Below are positions 9,281-18,950 of a DNA stretch of 64,000 bases, piece after piece (the stretch's first letter is position 1; every line of letters begins with the position of its first letter). This DNA comes from Yersinia ruckeri ATCC 29473 (lineage in GTDB: Bacteria; Pseudomonadota; Gammaproteobacteria; Enterobacterales; Enterobacteriaceae). The notes under the pieces are model-generated. The model was given only the letters and a program-made list of their open reading frames with translations, searched no databases and was not told the origin of the DNA. Both the position numbers and the translations under genes were made by a program. The stretch is taken from positions 2,449,908 through 2,513,907 of the forward strand of contig NZ_KN150747.1 in the NCBI RefSeq assembly GCF_000754815.1, read 5' to 3'.

Positions 9281-10129
9281 TTACAGAATGACGGTACGAT
9301 TTCCGTAAACAAAAACACGCTGCGCTAAAACACGGTAAAGAGCGCGACTCAAGACGTTTTTCTCAACATCACGACCCGCACGCATCATATCTTCTGCCGT
9401 ATATGAATGATCCACGTGAATAACATCCTGCATAATGATAGGGCCTTCATCCAAACTGTCATTGACATAGTGAGCTGTAGCACCAATGATTTTCACGCCG
9501 CGTTCATAAGCTTGATGATATGGGCGTGCACCAATAAACGCCGGCAGGAATGAATGATGAATATTGATAATCTGGTACGGATAATGTTGCACAAAGGCTG
9601 GAGTCAGTACTCGCATATATTTGGCCAAGACCACATAGTCAGGCTGGTATTGATCAATTTGCGCGATAAGTTGCTGATCGTGCTGATCCCGAGTTAGGCC
9701 TTCATGGCTGATTAGGTGGAAAGGAATATCAAAACGTTCCACCAAATTTTGCAACGAATCATGGTTGCCAATGACCGCTGCAATTTCGACATCCAGCCCA
9801 CCGTATGCGCTTTTCATTAACAAATCGCCAAGACAGTGAGCTTCTTTGGTGACCATGATGACAATGCGGCGACGCCCAGCAGTATGAAGTTCTCTGTTTG
9901 TCCCCTCAGGCAGAGCGTCGTCTAAATCAGCCAGTAATGTTGTGTCATTGAAAATACCTTCCAGCTCGGTACGCATAAAAAAGCGACCAGTCAGGTGGTC
10001 AACAAATTCATTGTTTTGTACGATATTCAATTGGTGTTTGTAGCAAATGTTGGTGATCTTGGCGATTAACCCCTTCGCGTCAGGACAAATGGTACGTAAC
10101 ACTTTTCTTTGTATATTCTGATGTGGCAT
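9281..10129 (-). CDS. purU: Formyltetrahydrofolate deformylase
   Basis: PurU hydrolyses 10-formyl-THF to THF and formate, balancing one-carbon units and supplying formate to PurT. The 282-residue protein has an N-terminal ACT-type regulatory domain (about residues 8-85) and a C-terminal formyltransferase-fold domain. The catalytic segment reads INIHHSFLPAFIGARPY, carrying the conserved His and the SFLP motif, then GATAHYVNDSLDEGPII with the catalytic Asp. Length is within two residues of E. coli PurU. It follows tRNA-Tyr on the same strand order as in E. coli, with ychJ upstream. Confidence 0.97.
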   Translation of the reverse strand: MPHQNIQRKVLRTICPDAKGLIAKITNICYKHQLNIVQNNEFVDHLTGRFFMRTELEGIFNDTTLLADLDDALPEGTNRELHTAGRRRIVIMVTKEAHCLGDLLMKSAYGGLDVEIAAVIGNHDSLQNLVERFDIPFHLISHEGLTRDQHDQQLIAQIDQYQPDYVVLAKYMRVLTPAFVQHYPYQIINIHHSFLPAFIGARPYHQAYERGVKIIGATAHYVNDSLDEGPIIMQDVIHVDHSYTAEDMMRAGRDVEKNVLSRALYRVLAQRVFVYGNRTVIL

Positions 10130-10207
10130 TGGTAAATCCTGTCTGAAGGTTTTTCTATGTTGTGTATCAATATGATATTGCGTAATTAATGGCGTTTTAC
10201 GCGCCGA

Positions 10208-10687
10208 TTATCCGCAACATTTCTTATATTTTTTTCCTGAACTGCAAGGGCAGGGATCGTTTCTGCCAACCTGAGGACGGATTCCATCAATATAGTACCA
10301 GTGTTCATTTAAACGAAGAAAGCGAGAACGTTCATGTAATACCGAAATGTTCGTATTTTCTCCCTCGTAAAAACGAGCAATAAATTCCACGAATCCCTCA
10401 TCAGGGTGTCTGCCTGGCGCTTCAGTTACGATCGTCAGACTTTTCCATCGGGTACCGATAAAGCCTTGAAGGATGTTGTCACGCCATTCTTCTGCATGGC
10501 AATCCGGATGCCAGGTATTAATCAGGTAATCGACATTTTCTTTCACGTAAGCGCTGTAGCGAGAGCGCATTAGGATACCGGGTGCCGTGGCGTATTTTGC
10601 AGAAAGAATATAAGGTTCACAGCACTGGCCGTAATACAAGCTACTTCCACATGGACAAGATTCGGACAAAATATCTCCCGGAAACAT
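10208..10687 (-). CDS. ychJ: YchJ family protein with two SEC-C zinc motifs
   Basis: A 159-residue cytoplasmic protein (UPF0225). SEC-C-like zinc-binding motifs lie at both ends: [13 protein letters not shown] near residues 12-24 and [16 protein letters not shown] at the C-terminus. The middle contains [22 protein letters not shown], characteristic of YchJ (NTF2-like core). Biochemical function is unknown. It lies 78 bases upstream of purU, in the same orientation and order as in E. coli. Confidence 0.92.
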   Translation of the reverse strand: MFPGDILSESCPCGSSLYYGQCCEPYILSAKYATAPGILMRSRYSAYVKENVDYLINTWHPDCHAEEWRDNILQGFIGTRWKSLTIVTEAPGRHPDEGFVEFIARFYEGENTNISVLHERSRFLRLNEHWYYIDGIRPQVGRNDPCPCSSGKKYKKCCG

Positions 10688-11244
10688 AAAGTAAGGCCAT
10701 ATTGAATGATAGGATGCGCGAAAAATTCAGGTTGCTAGTGGCCTGCCAACAACGATATTCGGGCATCGAAGGCAGTCAGTCTACCTAATCACCCATGGTG
10801 GTTCAAAATGGTTACTGCAAAACAGTCGTTGAAATTGTCGGTTTGTTTTGTGATAAAGATAACAAAAAATCTTGACCGCCGTTTCAGTTTAAAATAAATC
10901 ATGTTTTTTGATGAAGGTCACATTAAACCATGGGAATTAAAGGATCTAAAACATAACGCTAATTAATAAAATTATTATTATGCTTGAAAGAGGCCTATCG
11001 CTTTTAGTGCATTTAATGCTTGGCTTTCACTTCTCCATAGGCAATAAAACTTTGGATATGAGATGACACAAGCTACGCAGCAATAGCCACACAAGCTAAC
11101 TCCCCGATGCCTTTCGCACATCTTGCTCTTCTTTCTTGTGGTTTGCCTTATCCATATGTCTTTATATCGAGAATCCTCGTAGCTTTTTTTCTTTTTTGTA
11201 GCGATCCCATAAATTGCGTGTGAGGTGGTACGCAAATTAAGGGA
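10688..11244. other. Gap between ychJ and the insertion sequence
   Basis: About 557 bases. A minus-strand open frame (10978-11283) starts inside the IS end, is Cys- and Lys-rich without recognisable motifs, and is not credited. The segment should contain the ychJ promoter. Confidence 0.5.
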
Positions 11245-11309
11245 TGAATAGACCCGGGTTTCGTAGACACTTTTTTGCCTCATAATGGAGGCCTAATGAA
11301 GGAGTGTTT

Positions 11310-11588
11310 ATGTCAGTCAAAACGTTCACTGAAGAATTCAAAATTGAAGCTGTAAAACAGATTAACGAGCAGGGATACCCTGTTTCTGAGGTTGCGGCAC
11401 GACTTGGTGTTTCCACCAATAGCCTTTACGCATGGATCAAGCGTTACCAAAAACCCGAACCACAGCGCAAGCAGGACGATGCCCTCCAGCACGAAGTAAA
11501 GCGCCTCAGGCAAGAACTTAAGCGGGTGACTGAAGAGCGAGATATTTTAAAAAAGGCCGCCGCGTACTTTGCAAGAACGTCAGGCTGA
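11310..11588 (+). CDS. IS3-family transposase OrfA (helix-turn-helix subunit)
   Basis: 92 residues from the ATG at 11310, preceded by AAGGAG at a good distance. An in-frame GTG two codons upstream overlaps the Shine-Dalgarno and is less likely. The N-terminal FTEEFKIEAVKQI and VSEVAARLGVSTNSLYAWI form the transposase_8 helix-turn-helix that binds the IS ends. A leucine-zipper-like helix (LQHEVKRLRQELKRVTEERD) follows for multimerisation. The slippery heptamer A AAA AAG at 11549-11555 lies in the LKKAAA codons, in the right phase for -1 frameshifting into orfB. Confidence 0.9.
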   Translation: MSVKTFTEEFKIEAVKQINEQGYPVSEVAARLGVSTNSLYAWIKRYQKPEPQRKQDDALQHEVKRLRQELKRVTEERDILKKAAAYFARTSG

Positions 11589-11608
11589 AGTACGCCTTCA
11601 TTAAAAAA

Positions 11609-12460
11609 ATGTCGACCTTTTATGCGGTACGCCGGTTGTGTCTGGTTCTTGGCCTCCATTACAGCGGTTATTACCAGTGGCTAAAACGGCCTCAATCTCT
11701 GCGCGCCAGGCAAGATGAGCGCCAAACAGGCCTCATTAAACAACTGTGGCTTGAAAGTGGTACGGTTTATGGTTATCGAAAAATCTGGCTCGACATGAAA
11801 GACTTGGGTGAGCGAGCTGGGCGTAACAGGATCGCGCGCCTAATGAGGCTTGCAGAGTTGGCTTCTCAAACCGGATATCGGAAACGCCGCTATTACGGCG
11901 GCGGAAAAACATCAGTTGCCAACCCTAATTACCTTGAACGCCAGTTCATTGTTCCTACCCCCAATACGCATTGGGTGAGTGACATGACCTATATCAGAAC
12001 GCATGAGGGATGGTTGTATCTGGCCGTTGTTCTCGATCTTTTCTCGCGTCGGGTTATCGGCTGGAGTATGGGGGGGCGAATGACAGCAGAGCTGGTGATG
12101 GACGCGTTGTTGATGGCAGTGTGGCGACGTAAACCAACGGCAAAAGTACTAATCCATTCGGATCAGGGCTCGCAATATACGAGCGAAAGATGTCAGCATT
12201 TTATGACCGCTCACAATTTAAAAAGCAGCATGAGTCGCCGAGGTAATTGCCATGATAACGCGGTGGCTGAAAGCTTTTTTCAGTTGCTAAAACGAGAACG
12301 CATAAAGAAACGGATCTATAAAAATAGAGAAGAAGCGAAGGCGGATATCTTCGATTATGTAGAGATGTTTTATAATGCTAAACGGCGTCACAGTGCCTGT
12401 GAAGATCAACCACCTGCAGTTTATGAAAGTGCCTGGTTCATGAGGCACGCAACCGTCTAG
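11609..12460 (+). CDS. IS3-family transposase OrfB (DDE integrase domain)
   Basis: 283 residues from the ATG at 11609; the functional transposase is probably the OrfAB fusion made by -1 slippage at 11549-11555, whose frame stays open to this ORF. An HTH_21 region (about 45-90) precedes the rve catalytic core. The DDE residues are visible as WVSDMTYI (Asp), HSDQGSQYT (Asp) and DNAVAESFF (Glu), with the usual downstream YNAKRRHS motif. No internal stop or frameshift is seen, so the transposase is likely functional. Confidence 0.92.
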   Translation: MSTFYAVRRLCLVLGLHYSGYYQWLKRPQSLRARQDERQTGLIKQLWLESGTVYGYRKIWLDMKDLGERAGRNRIARLMRLAELASQTGYRKRRYYGGGKTSVANPNYLERQFIVPTPNTHWVSDMTYIRTHEGWLYLAVVLDLFSRRVIGWSMGGRMTAELVMDALLMAVWRRKPTAKVLIHSDQGSQYTSERCQHFMTAHNLKSSMSRRGNCHDNAVAESFFQLLKRERIKKRIYKNREEAKADIFDYVEMFYNAKRRHSACEDQPPAVYESAWFMRHATV

Positions 12461-12528
12461 GAAACTGGGGTCTATTCAGGCGTTGTTGTTAGCAAATGGC
12501 CGTGTAGCAGAAAAATAGTGTATTAATT

Positions 12529-12544
12529 TGTGATCGCAATCACA
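12529..12544. promoter_or_regulatory. Perfect CRP-type palindrome upstream of rssA
   Basis: TGTGATCGCAATCACA matches the cAMP-CRP consensus TGTGA-N6-TCACA at all ten defined positions. It lies 161 bases upstream of the chosen rssA start and 51 bases from the right end of the insertion sequence. It could serve rssA-rssB; with ychJ now over 1.8 kb away, rssA is the sensible target. Confidence 0.65.
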
Positions 12545-12704
12545 CTCTTAGTGAAAATAAAACTAAAAAAAGCGTGTATTTCAAGGGGATTAGCGAGCAA
12601 CATAACAACTATGTAACCTGTGGAAACGCGGTTATAACCTGTATCAAATACTCAATTTTACGCCAGATTAGGTGACACAGGCTCTTGATAATGGAAGAGA
12701 AGGG

Positions 12705-13634
12705 ATGCGAAAAATAAAAGTAGGCTTGGCCCTCGGTGCTGGTGCGGCAAAAGGTTGGGCTCATATCGGGGTGATCAATGCACTGAAAAAAATGGAGGTG
12801 GAGATCGATGTGGTTGCGGGTTGCTCAGTGGGAGCTTTAGTCGGCGCAGTACATGCAACTCAACATCTGTCGGAATTAGAACGCTGGGTAAGATCCTTTG
12901 GCTATTGGGACGTGATTAAACTCATGGATTTTTCGTGGCAAAGAGGAGGGCTTTTACGCGGTGAGAGAGTGTTTAATGCTGTCGGTCAAATCATTGGCAT
13001 CCAGTCAATGGACGAGTGTTCATTGCCTTTTGGTGCGGTCGTTACCAATCTCAGTACTGGACGGGAATTGTGGTTGACGGAAGGCGATATTAATCAGGCA
13101 ATTCGTGCCTCATGTAGCATGCCGGGATTATTTTCACCGGTGTTACTCGATGGATATTGGCTGGTAGATGGCGCAATAGTCAATCCTGTGCCCATCTCTC
13201 TTACCCGAGCAATGGGAGCTGATGTGGTGATTGCCGTGGATTTGCAACATGATGCGCACTTGATGCAGCAGGATCTTTTGTCCATCAGTATGCCGATTGA
13301 TGAAACTCCCTCAGATGTGCGCCAAAACTGGCGTAGTAGGTTGCGCGAACGGATATCTTACCTTTCTGGTAAGCATCCGAATGCACCACCCAGTGCGATG
13401 GAAATAATGTCTACATCGATCCAGGTATTAGAGAATCGATTAAAGCGTAATCGTATGGCTGGTGACCCACCGGATGTATTAATTCAACCATATTGTCCAC
13501 AAATTTCCACGCTGGATTTTCATCGCGCAGATGAGGCTATCGCCGCTGGTGAGCTAGCGGTTGAACAAAAACGTGAACAGTTATTACTGTTGGCGAAAAG
13601 AAGAGGGAAAACACAGAGTGAGATTAAATTTTGA
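12705..13634 (+). CDS. rssA: Patatin-like phospholipase family protein RssA
   Basis: 309 residues from the ATG at 12705, preceded by AGAGAAGGG. An upstream in-frame GTG at 12672 would add 11 residues not present in E. coli RssA. The patatin fold is evident: a glycine-rich oxyanion segment GAGAAKGWAHIG (11-22), the nucleophile motif GCSVG with Ser41, and the catalytic Asp155 in LVDGAIVNP. SIQVLENRLKRNRMAGDPPD near the C-terminus is characteristic. It precedes rssB by 77 bases, and the two are cotranscribed in E. coli, but a role for RssA in RpoS turnover is not established. Confidence 0.93.
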   Translation: MRKIKVGLALGAGAAKGWAHIGVINALKKMEVEIDVVAGCSVGALVGAVHATQHLSELERWVRSFGYWDVIKLMDFSWQRGGLLRGERVFNAVGQIIGIQSMDECSLPFGAVVTNLSTGRELWLTEGDINQAIRASCSMPGLFSPVLLDGYWLVDGAIVNPVPISLTRAMGADVVIAVDLQHDAHLMQQDLLSISMPIDETPSDVRQNWRSRLRERISYLSGKHPNAPPSAMEIMSTSIQVLENRLKRNRMAGDPPDVLIQPYCPQISTLDFHRADEAIAAGELAVEQKREQLLLLAKRRGKTQSEIKF

Positions 13635-13711
13635 GCAACATTCATTTCTGACAAGCACAAGTGCCCTTTTTGAGCCACTATTAGCACAACGATAGCCAAG
13701 AGATATGCTGC

Positions 13712-14725
13712 ATGGACAAACCGTTTACAGGTAAGAACATTTTAATTGTTGAGGATGAAATGGTCTTCCGTACGCTGCTGAATAATTATCTGAGTTCTCA
13801 AGGGGCTTCGATATTACAGGCATCAAACGGTCTTGAAGCACTGGATTTATTGAAAACGAATACCCCCGATTTAATTTTGTGTGATCTGGCGATGCCAAAG
13901 ATGGGCGGGATAGAATTGGTTGAACAACTGTTGTTACTGGGAGTAAAAGTGCCGGTTCTTGTGATTTCAGCGACAGATAAAATGACCGATATTGCCCAGG
14001 TGTTACGTTTGGGGGTGAAGGATGTGTTACTGAAACCGATAGAAGACTTAACTCGCTTGCGGGAAACGGTACTAGCCTGCCTGTATCCTTCGTTATTCAC
14101 TTCTCCGGCTATAGAAGAGACAGAACTGATTCAGGATTGGGATGCCCTGAAGAAGAACCCATCTGAAGCTGCGCAATTACTTCACCAATTACAGCCTCCG
14201 GCACAGCAAACCCTTGCTCATTGCCGAATTAATTACCGGCAATTAACCGGGATTGAGCAGCAAGGGTTAGTATTAGATATTGCTGCACTGTCAGATAATG
14301 ACCTTGCCTTCTATTGTCTTGACGTTACTCGTGCGGGAGATAATGGCGTTCTGGCGGCTTTACTGCTGCGCGTGTTATTCAACGGGATCTTGCAAGAGCA
14401 TTTAGCCAGTCAGCATCAGCGGTTACCGCAAATGTCAGCTTTATTGAAACAGGTTAATCAACTATTGAGGCGCACCCATCTCGATGGGCAATTCCCTTTG
14501 TTAGTCGGTTACTACAATACGGAGTTTAAAAATCTGATTCTGGTTTCTGCTGGGTTACATGCTAATGTCAGTGCGGGGAAAAATAGAATTCAACTTAGCA
14601 ATGGGGTGCCCTTGGGGACGCTGAAAACAGCGTATTTGAATCAGATAAGTCAACGTTGCGAGGCATGGCAGTGTCAAGTCTGGGGCGGTGGCAGCCAACT
14701 TCGGCTTATGCTCTCTGCCGAGTAA
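13712..14725 (+). CDS. rssB: RssB, response-regulator adaptor for RpoS proteolysis by ClpXP
   Basis: RssB delivers the stationary-phase sigma factor RpoS to ClpXP. The 337-residue protein has an N-terminal receiver domain (about 9-125) with acidic residues VEDE near 13-16 and the phospho-acceptor Asp58 in LILCDLAMPKMGG, the same position as in E. coli. A linker helix follows, then a PP2C-like output domain (about 190-335) that binds RpoS rather than acting as a phosphatase. It is the last gene of the rssAB unit. In E. coli galU follows; here a 550-base gap and then ugd follow instead. Confidence 0.95.
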   Translation: MDKPFTGKNILIVEDEMVFRTLLNNYLSSQGASILQASNGLEALDLLKTNTPDLILCDLAMPKMGGIELVEQLLLLGVKVPVLVISATDKMTDIAQVLRLGVKDVLLKPIEDLTRLRETVLACLYPSLFTSPAIEETELIQDWDALKKNPSEAAQLLHQLQPPAQQTLAHCRINYRQLTGIEQQGLVLDIAALSDNDLAFYCLDVTRAGDNGVLAALLLRVLFNGILQEHLASQHQRLPQMSALLKQVNQLLRRTHLDGQFPLLVGYYNTEFKNLILVSAGLHANVSAGKNRIQLSNGVPLGTLKTAYLNQISQRCEAWQCQVWGGGSQLRLMLSAE

Positions 14726-15275
14726 GTGATGGCTCTTCTCTTTTACTCTTGCTCTTAATTCTCCTTGGTTCGTAGATTATCCAACTGATAATTAATTTGT
14801 ATTAAATTATATCTATTATTTACACTCATCTATTCCCGTATCTTAAGGTTTTATTAATCCTTATCTTTTAGACTATTTTTATTTTAGTCGGCTGTAAAAA
14901 AGAAAAAAACTATTTGTTAAAAATTATCGATTGTGCCGGCCGAATTTTTATCGGATTAAAAAGACAGCCAGTTCGCGTATTTAATCAGCAATGTGTTACT
15001 GAAAAACTGACAGGTGGTTGATAAGCCATTCATGCAGCTTATGCGATCATTGTGCTATGGGCATCACGACACAGCTATAGGCTACCGATTAATAATACTT
15101 ACTATCTGATTTCTATCTAAAATCAAGGGTACATTTTGTAAATCGGTTTCTTTTACTGTCGAACCTATCAATGTAGCAAATATTAAGGGTGCATTACTGA
15201 ATATTTGATTACCAGAGTTAATGAATTTACGCGGCTAATCGTGGATTTTGGATTGAACTAATTAGGATAAATAGT
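14726..15275. other. Long rssB-ugd gap, no gene; galU not present here
   Basis: 550 AT-rich bases without a credible ORF. It holds the PmrA-like box described separately and presumably the ugd promoter and a long 5' leader. In E. coli K-12 galU occupies this place after rssB; no galU remnant can be seen. Confidence 0.6.
14842..14858 (+). promoter_or_regulatory. PmrA-box-like direct repeat upstream of ugd
   Basis: CTTAAG-GTTTT-ATTAAT fits the PmrA half-site pattern YTTAAK-N5-YTTAAK at 11 of 12 positions. ugd is an established PmrA/PmrB target in enterobacteria, because UDP-glucuronate feeds L-Ara4N lipid A modification. It lies about 420 bases upstream of the ugd start, farther than usual, so this remains a candidate. 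Confidence 0.4.
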
Positions 15276-16628
15276 ATGAAAGTGACCGTATTTGGGATTG
15301 GCTATGTTGGGTTGGTTCAGGCTGCTGTCCTAGCTGAAGTCGGGCATGATGTGCTTTGTATCGATATTGACGCGAAGAAAGTCGAAAATTTGCAAAAAGG
15401 GCATATTCCCATTTTTGAGCCGGGATTATCTCTTTTGGTAAAGGAAAATGCTGATACGGGCCGATTGATTTTTTCGACAGATGCCGAGGCTGGTGTCTCT
15501 CACGGCCAAATTCAATTTATCGCAGTAGGAACCCCGCCAGATGAAGAAGGGGCAGCAGACCTGCAATACGTACTCCGTGTTGGGGAAACTATTGCTAAAT
15601 ATATGCTTGAGCCAAAAATCGTTATTGATAAATCTACTGTCCCTGTAGGAACTGCGGATAAAGTTCGCGAGGCGATGGCCAAGGTTCTACAGCAGAGAAA
15701 TGTCGATATCAGTTTTGACGTCATATCAAATCCCGAGTTTTTAAAAGAAGGCGCGGCGGTGGCAGACTGTAAGCGTCCAGAGCGCATCGTAATCGGTACT
15801 GATAATCCTGATGTCATTCCATTAATCAGTGAGCTGTATGAGCCGTTTAACCGCAATCATGACAGAATATTGGTGATGGATGTGCGGAGTGCTGAACTGA
15901 CTAAGTATGCCGCAAACTGTATGCTGGCGACCAAAATCAGTTTTATGAATGAGATTGCCAACCTAGCCGAGTTATTAGGGGCTGATATAGAAAAGGTTCG
16001 ACAGGGAATTGGGTCTGATGCACGTATCGGCTATCACTTTATATATCCAGGTTGTGGGTATGGTGGCTCGTGTTTTCCAAAGGATGTACAGGCATTAATT
16101 CGCACTGCTGAGCATATTGGTTATCAACCCAAACTGTTACAGGCAGTAGAACAAGTTAACATCCAGCAGAAATATAAACTCACCCAATTTATTAAAAAAC
16201 ACTACGGTAATCAGATAGTGGGAAAAACCTTTGCGGTATGGGGATTGGCTTTTAAACCGAATACTGACGATATGCGTGAGGCACCGAGCCGGATTTTGAT
16301 TGAAAGCCTCTGGCAGGCTGGCGCGATTATTCAGGCTTATGATCCTGAAGCTATGGATGAGGCGCAGCGCATTTATGGGTCGAGAGAAGACCTGAGATTA
16401 ATGGGAACAAAAGAATCTGCCCTTCAGGGAGCCGATGCACTGATTATTTGTACTGAATGGCAAAACTTCCGTGCACCCGATTTTGATGTTATCAAGTCAA
16501 CTCTTAAAGATGCAGTTATTTTTGATGGACGTAATTTGTACGACCCAGAACGATTAAAGAGTCGCGGTTTTACTTATTATGCAATTGGTCGCGGATCATC
16601 GGTTAATCATGCTCACTCATGCGAGTAA
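15276..16628 (+). CDS. ugd: UDP-glucose 6-dehydrogenase
   Basis: Oxidises UDP-glucose to UDP-glucuronate with two NAD+, for capsule/O-polysaccharide precursors and for the L-Ara4N addition to lipid A that gives polymyxin resistance. The 450-residue protein has an N-terminal Rossmann domain ([20 protein letters not shown], Asp30/Asp32 for NAD), the catalytic Cys266 in [12 protein letters not shown], and a C-terminal UDP-binding domain ([17 protein letters not shown]). It is the longer form of about 450 residues, unlike the roughly 390-residue E. coli K-12 Ugd. It stands alone between rssB and convergent hns. A PmrA-like box lies upstream. Confidence 0.96.
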   Translation: MKVTVFGIGYVGLVQAAVLAEVGHDVLCIDIDAKKVENLQKGHIPIFEPGLSLLVKENADTGRLIFSTDAEAGVSHGQIQFIAVGTPPDEEGAADLQYVLRVGETIAKYMLEPKIVIDKSTVPVGTADKVREAMAKVLQQRNVDISFDVISNPEFLKEGAAVADCKRPERIVIGTDNPDVIPLISELYEPFNRNHDRILVMDVRSAELTKYAANCMLATKISFMNEIANLAELLGADIEKVRQGIGSDARIGYHFIYPGCGYGGSCFPKDVQALIRTAEHIGYQPKLLQAVEQVNIQQKYKLTQFIKKHYGNQIVGKTFAVWGLAFKPNTDDMREAPSRILIESLWQAGAIIQAYDPEAMDEAQRIYGSREDLRLMGTKESALQGADALIICTEWQNFRAPDFDVIKSTLKDAVIFDGRNLYDPERLKSRGFTYYAIGRGSSVNHAHSCE

Positions 16629-16913
16629 GTGCTTCCTGAGTAGCAGTATGTTTTACAACAGCGTGCTGCTACATCATCTACTTTTCTATCCAGTGTTAAA
16701 AATGTAAATCCTTTTTTGAATAAACTCGACATGAGTAAAATCCGAACGGTGGATGTCTTAAATTCAGAATCAACTATTAAGATTGTTATAAATTAGCAGA
16801 GTATTCTTATGGATTTGCTATGTAAATGATAACGGATAGTAATTGATAGAGAAGTGTAATGAATAGTAAAGTTTCCGGGAAATCACCCGTAAATGAGGTT
16901 CATTTCTAAAGCT

Positions 16914-16948
16914 TAATAAAAAATACCCTCAACATAAGAAGAGGGTAT
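16914..16948 (-). terminator. Rho-independent terminator of hns
   Basis: On the minus strand ATACCCTC and GAGGGTAT form an 8-bp stem (16923-16930 with 16941-16948) with a 10-base loop, followed by TTTTTTATT. It lies 31 bases beyond the hns stop. The rest of the ugd-hns gap shows no gene; a weak GTAGCAG/CTGCTAC repeat (16640-16672) just after ugd could be its terminator. Confidence 0.85.
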
Positions 16949-16979
16949 TTCTCGGATAATAGTAAATAACTTAATACTA

Positions 16980-17384
16980 TTACAGCAGGAAATCGTCCAG
17001 CGATTTACCTTGCTCTTCTATAGCTTTCTTAATCACTGCTGGAGTACGGCCTTGGCCTGTCCAGGTTTTCAGTTCGCCATTTTCATCTGTATATTGATAT
17101 TTAGCCGGACGAGCGGCACGCTTGGCTTTGCTTGCAACTTTAGCCGGTGCAGCGTTCAACAGTTCATTTGGATCGATACCGTCTGCAATAAGCATTTCAC
17201 GGTATTGCTTCAGTTTACGTGCACGTTCTTCAGTTTCCGCTTGTGCTTGGGAATCTTCTTCGCGGCGTTCGTTTACGACCACTTCAAGTTTCTCAAGCAT
17301 CTCTTCTAATGTTTCAAGGGTGCATTCGCGTGCTTGAGCACGTAGAGTACGGATGTTGTTTAGAATCTTTAACGCTTCGCTCAT
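16980..17384 (-). CDS. hns: Nucleoid-associated protein H-NS
   Basis: H-NS binds curved AT-rich DNA and silences horizontally acquired genes. The 134-residue protein has the N-terminal coiled-coil dimerisation region ([17 protein letters not shown], about 1-64), a linker, and the C-terminal DNA-binding domain with TWTGQGRTP, whose QGR hook inserts in the minor groove. Length is close to that of E. coli H-NS (137). It lies opposite tdk, as in E. coli. The AT-rich islands in this window (6417-8528 and parts of 36475-45595) are plausible targets (inference). Confidence 0.97.
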   Translation of the reverse strand: MSEALKILNNIRTLRAQARECTLETLEEMLEKLEVVVNERREEDSQAQAETEERARKLKQYREMLIADGIDPNELLNAAPAKVASKAKRAARPAKYQYTDENGELKTWTGQGRTPAVIKKAIEEQGKSLDDFLL

Positions 17385-18128
17385 TGTCCTGGTCTCAATT
17401 ATAATGGTGGGGGGCGTCTGGATAATAATAGAGTGCTATTTTAATTTCTGCAATAGCCAATTTGATTAGCCCTGTGGAATTTACTCTTTTTAAAACCTAA
17501 AAGTTGTCTGTCGATACTAATAAGTGATGTATATGCTCAAATATCTTGTACAGTTCTAAGACAAATCCTCTATGCGGAGCTATAAAATGTCAATTTTGAA
17601 ACATGCTTTTCTCACTAAGTTATAAGTCCGCTTTATATCAATAAAGTAAAAATAGTCAATTCTTGATCGCGTCGGTATGTTTACCTGCGTCGTGAAAAAT
17701 GTAGATATAAATGTAAAAAACAGCGCGTCACTGGTTCCTTTTAAGCCAATAAAATCACTTATGCAACAAAAAATAGGTCTGACAGATATTCAATGTTAAT
17801 TTTTGTTGCGGGCATTATGCGACAGATTAATGAGTAATTTGTATCTGGAGTCAGTTTGATGCTGTTGCCTTTTCTATGCCAGAGAAACGGCTCAATGTTC
17901 AAGTGAAACTTTGAGCTGCAATGATCACTGTGAACTGAATCAAGAAAATAGGGGTAATAATCTATTTTCTGTTCTGCTAAAAGAAGGTAGGGATGCTTTC
18001 ACAGCATGACTCTCGTTATTAAACTTATTAATCGGTCTCATCCGACATAAACCCGCGTATAGAGTTTGTGTTACACTATGGCATACCGTTAATTTGCGTG
18101 TTTATTATACCAGTGGAGTGACGAGCCC
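17385..18128. other. hns-tdk divergent intergenic region
   Basis: 744 AT-rich bases between divergent genes, no credible ORF. It must contain the hns and tdk promoters. A partial CRP-like sequence TGTGAACTGAATCAAG (17929-17944) lies about 200 bases upstream of tdk but matches only one half-site well. Confidence 0.5.
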
Positions 18129-18728
18129 ATGGCTCAGCTTTATTTTTATTATTCTGCGATGAATGCAGGAAAGTCTACGGCTTTACTTCAGTCTTCCTAC
18201 AACTATCAAGAGCGCGGCATGCGTACCTTGGTTTTCACTGCGGAGATTGATAACCGCTTTGGCGTGGGGAAGGTCAGTTCACGGATCGGGTTAACCTCTC
18301 AGGCTCAGCTTTATAATAAAGAAACTCAATTATCCAACATTATAGAAGCAGAGCATCAGGACAAAACAGTACATTGTGTATTGCTGGATGAATGTCAGTT
18401 TTTGACTAAAGAGCAGGTCAGGCAGTTATGCCACGTAGTGGATGAATATCATATTCCGGTACTTTGTTATGGTTTACGTACGGATTTTCTGGGTGAATTG
18501 TTTACCGGCAGTCAATATTTATTGTCTTGGGCGGATAAATTGGTCGAATTGAAAACCATCTGCCATTGTGGTCGCAAAGCCAATATGGTGCTGCGCCTGG
18601 ATTCTCAGGGTCGAGCCGTGCATGACGGCGAACAAGTGGTTATTGGCGGAAATGAAAGTTATGTATCGGTTTGCCGCCGTCACTATAAAGAAGCGATTAA
18701 TACTGCCATGACACTTCAGGCAGAATAA
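18129..18728 (+). CDS. tdk: Thymidine kinase
   Basis: Salvage enzyme phosphorylating thymidine with ATP; type II (TK1-like) family. The 199-residue protein begins with the P-loop [14 protein letters not shown] (residues 8-21). DECQFLT near 88-94 carries the base/metal-interacting acidic residues. A zinc-binding C-terminal lasso is indicated by CHCGRKANM and VCRRHY. Length is close to E. coli Tdk (205). Transcribed away from hns, towards convergent adhE. Confidence 0.96.
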   Translation: MAQLYFYYSAMNAGKSTALLQSSYNYQERGMRTLVFTAEIDNRFGVGKVSSRIGLTSQAQLYNKETQLSNIIEAEHQDKTVHCVLLDECQFLTKEQVRQLCHVVDEYHIPVLCYGLRTDFLGELFTGSQYLLSWADKLVELKTICHCGRKANMVLRLDSQGRAVHDGEQVVIGGNESYVSVCRRHYKEAINTAMTLQAE

Positions 18729-18950
18729 CCCACGATTAATCCACTTTAAACGCCCCATAGGCTTATTTTCCCTGTCTGTGGGGTTGTCTCCTTCCCAACC
18801 GTTCTATTACCCCTTACTGGCTGTTTGGCGCTTATATCTCGTTATACAACACACTATTCGTTAGCCTTGAGTGCCGATGGTTATGCATTGGCAGCTTCAA
18901 CTTGCCGTTGGCGATTCTGAACACGGTCAAATCGATGGGGGACACAAAAA

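Larger units (their letters stand above)
11245..12478 (+). mobile_element. IS3-family insertion sequence, complete, 1234 bp
   Basis: The element is bounded by imperfect terminal inverted repeats: left TGAATAGACCCGGGTTTCG (from 11245), right, read inward from 12478, TGAATAGACCCCAGTTTCC; both continue with TAGAC. It encodes OrfA (helix-turn-helix) and OrfB (DDE transposase) joined by a predicted -1 frameshift, the hallmark of IS3-family elements. The IRs and both frames look intact, so it may be active. The bases outside the ends (GGA on the left, GGC on the right) show no target duplication. Subgroup and name need an ISfinder match. Confidence 0.9.

Noticed and set aside
10978-11283. 101-codon minus-strand ORF between ychJ and the IS orfA
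   Set aside because: Its start lies within the IS terminal region, it has no recognisable domain, and it is likely a chance frame across the insertion boundary.
12672-12704. GTG-started longer form of RssA
   Set aside because: The extra 11 residues are not in E. coli RssA, and the ATG at 12705 has a good ribosome site and matches the conserved MRKIK start.
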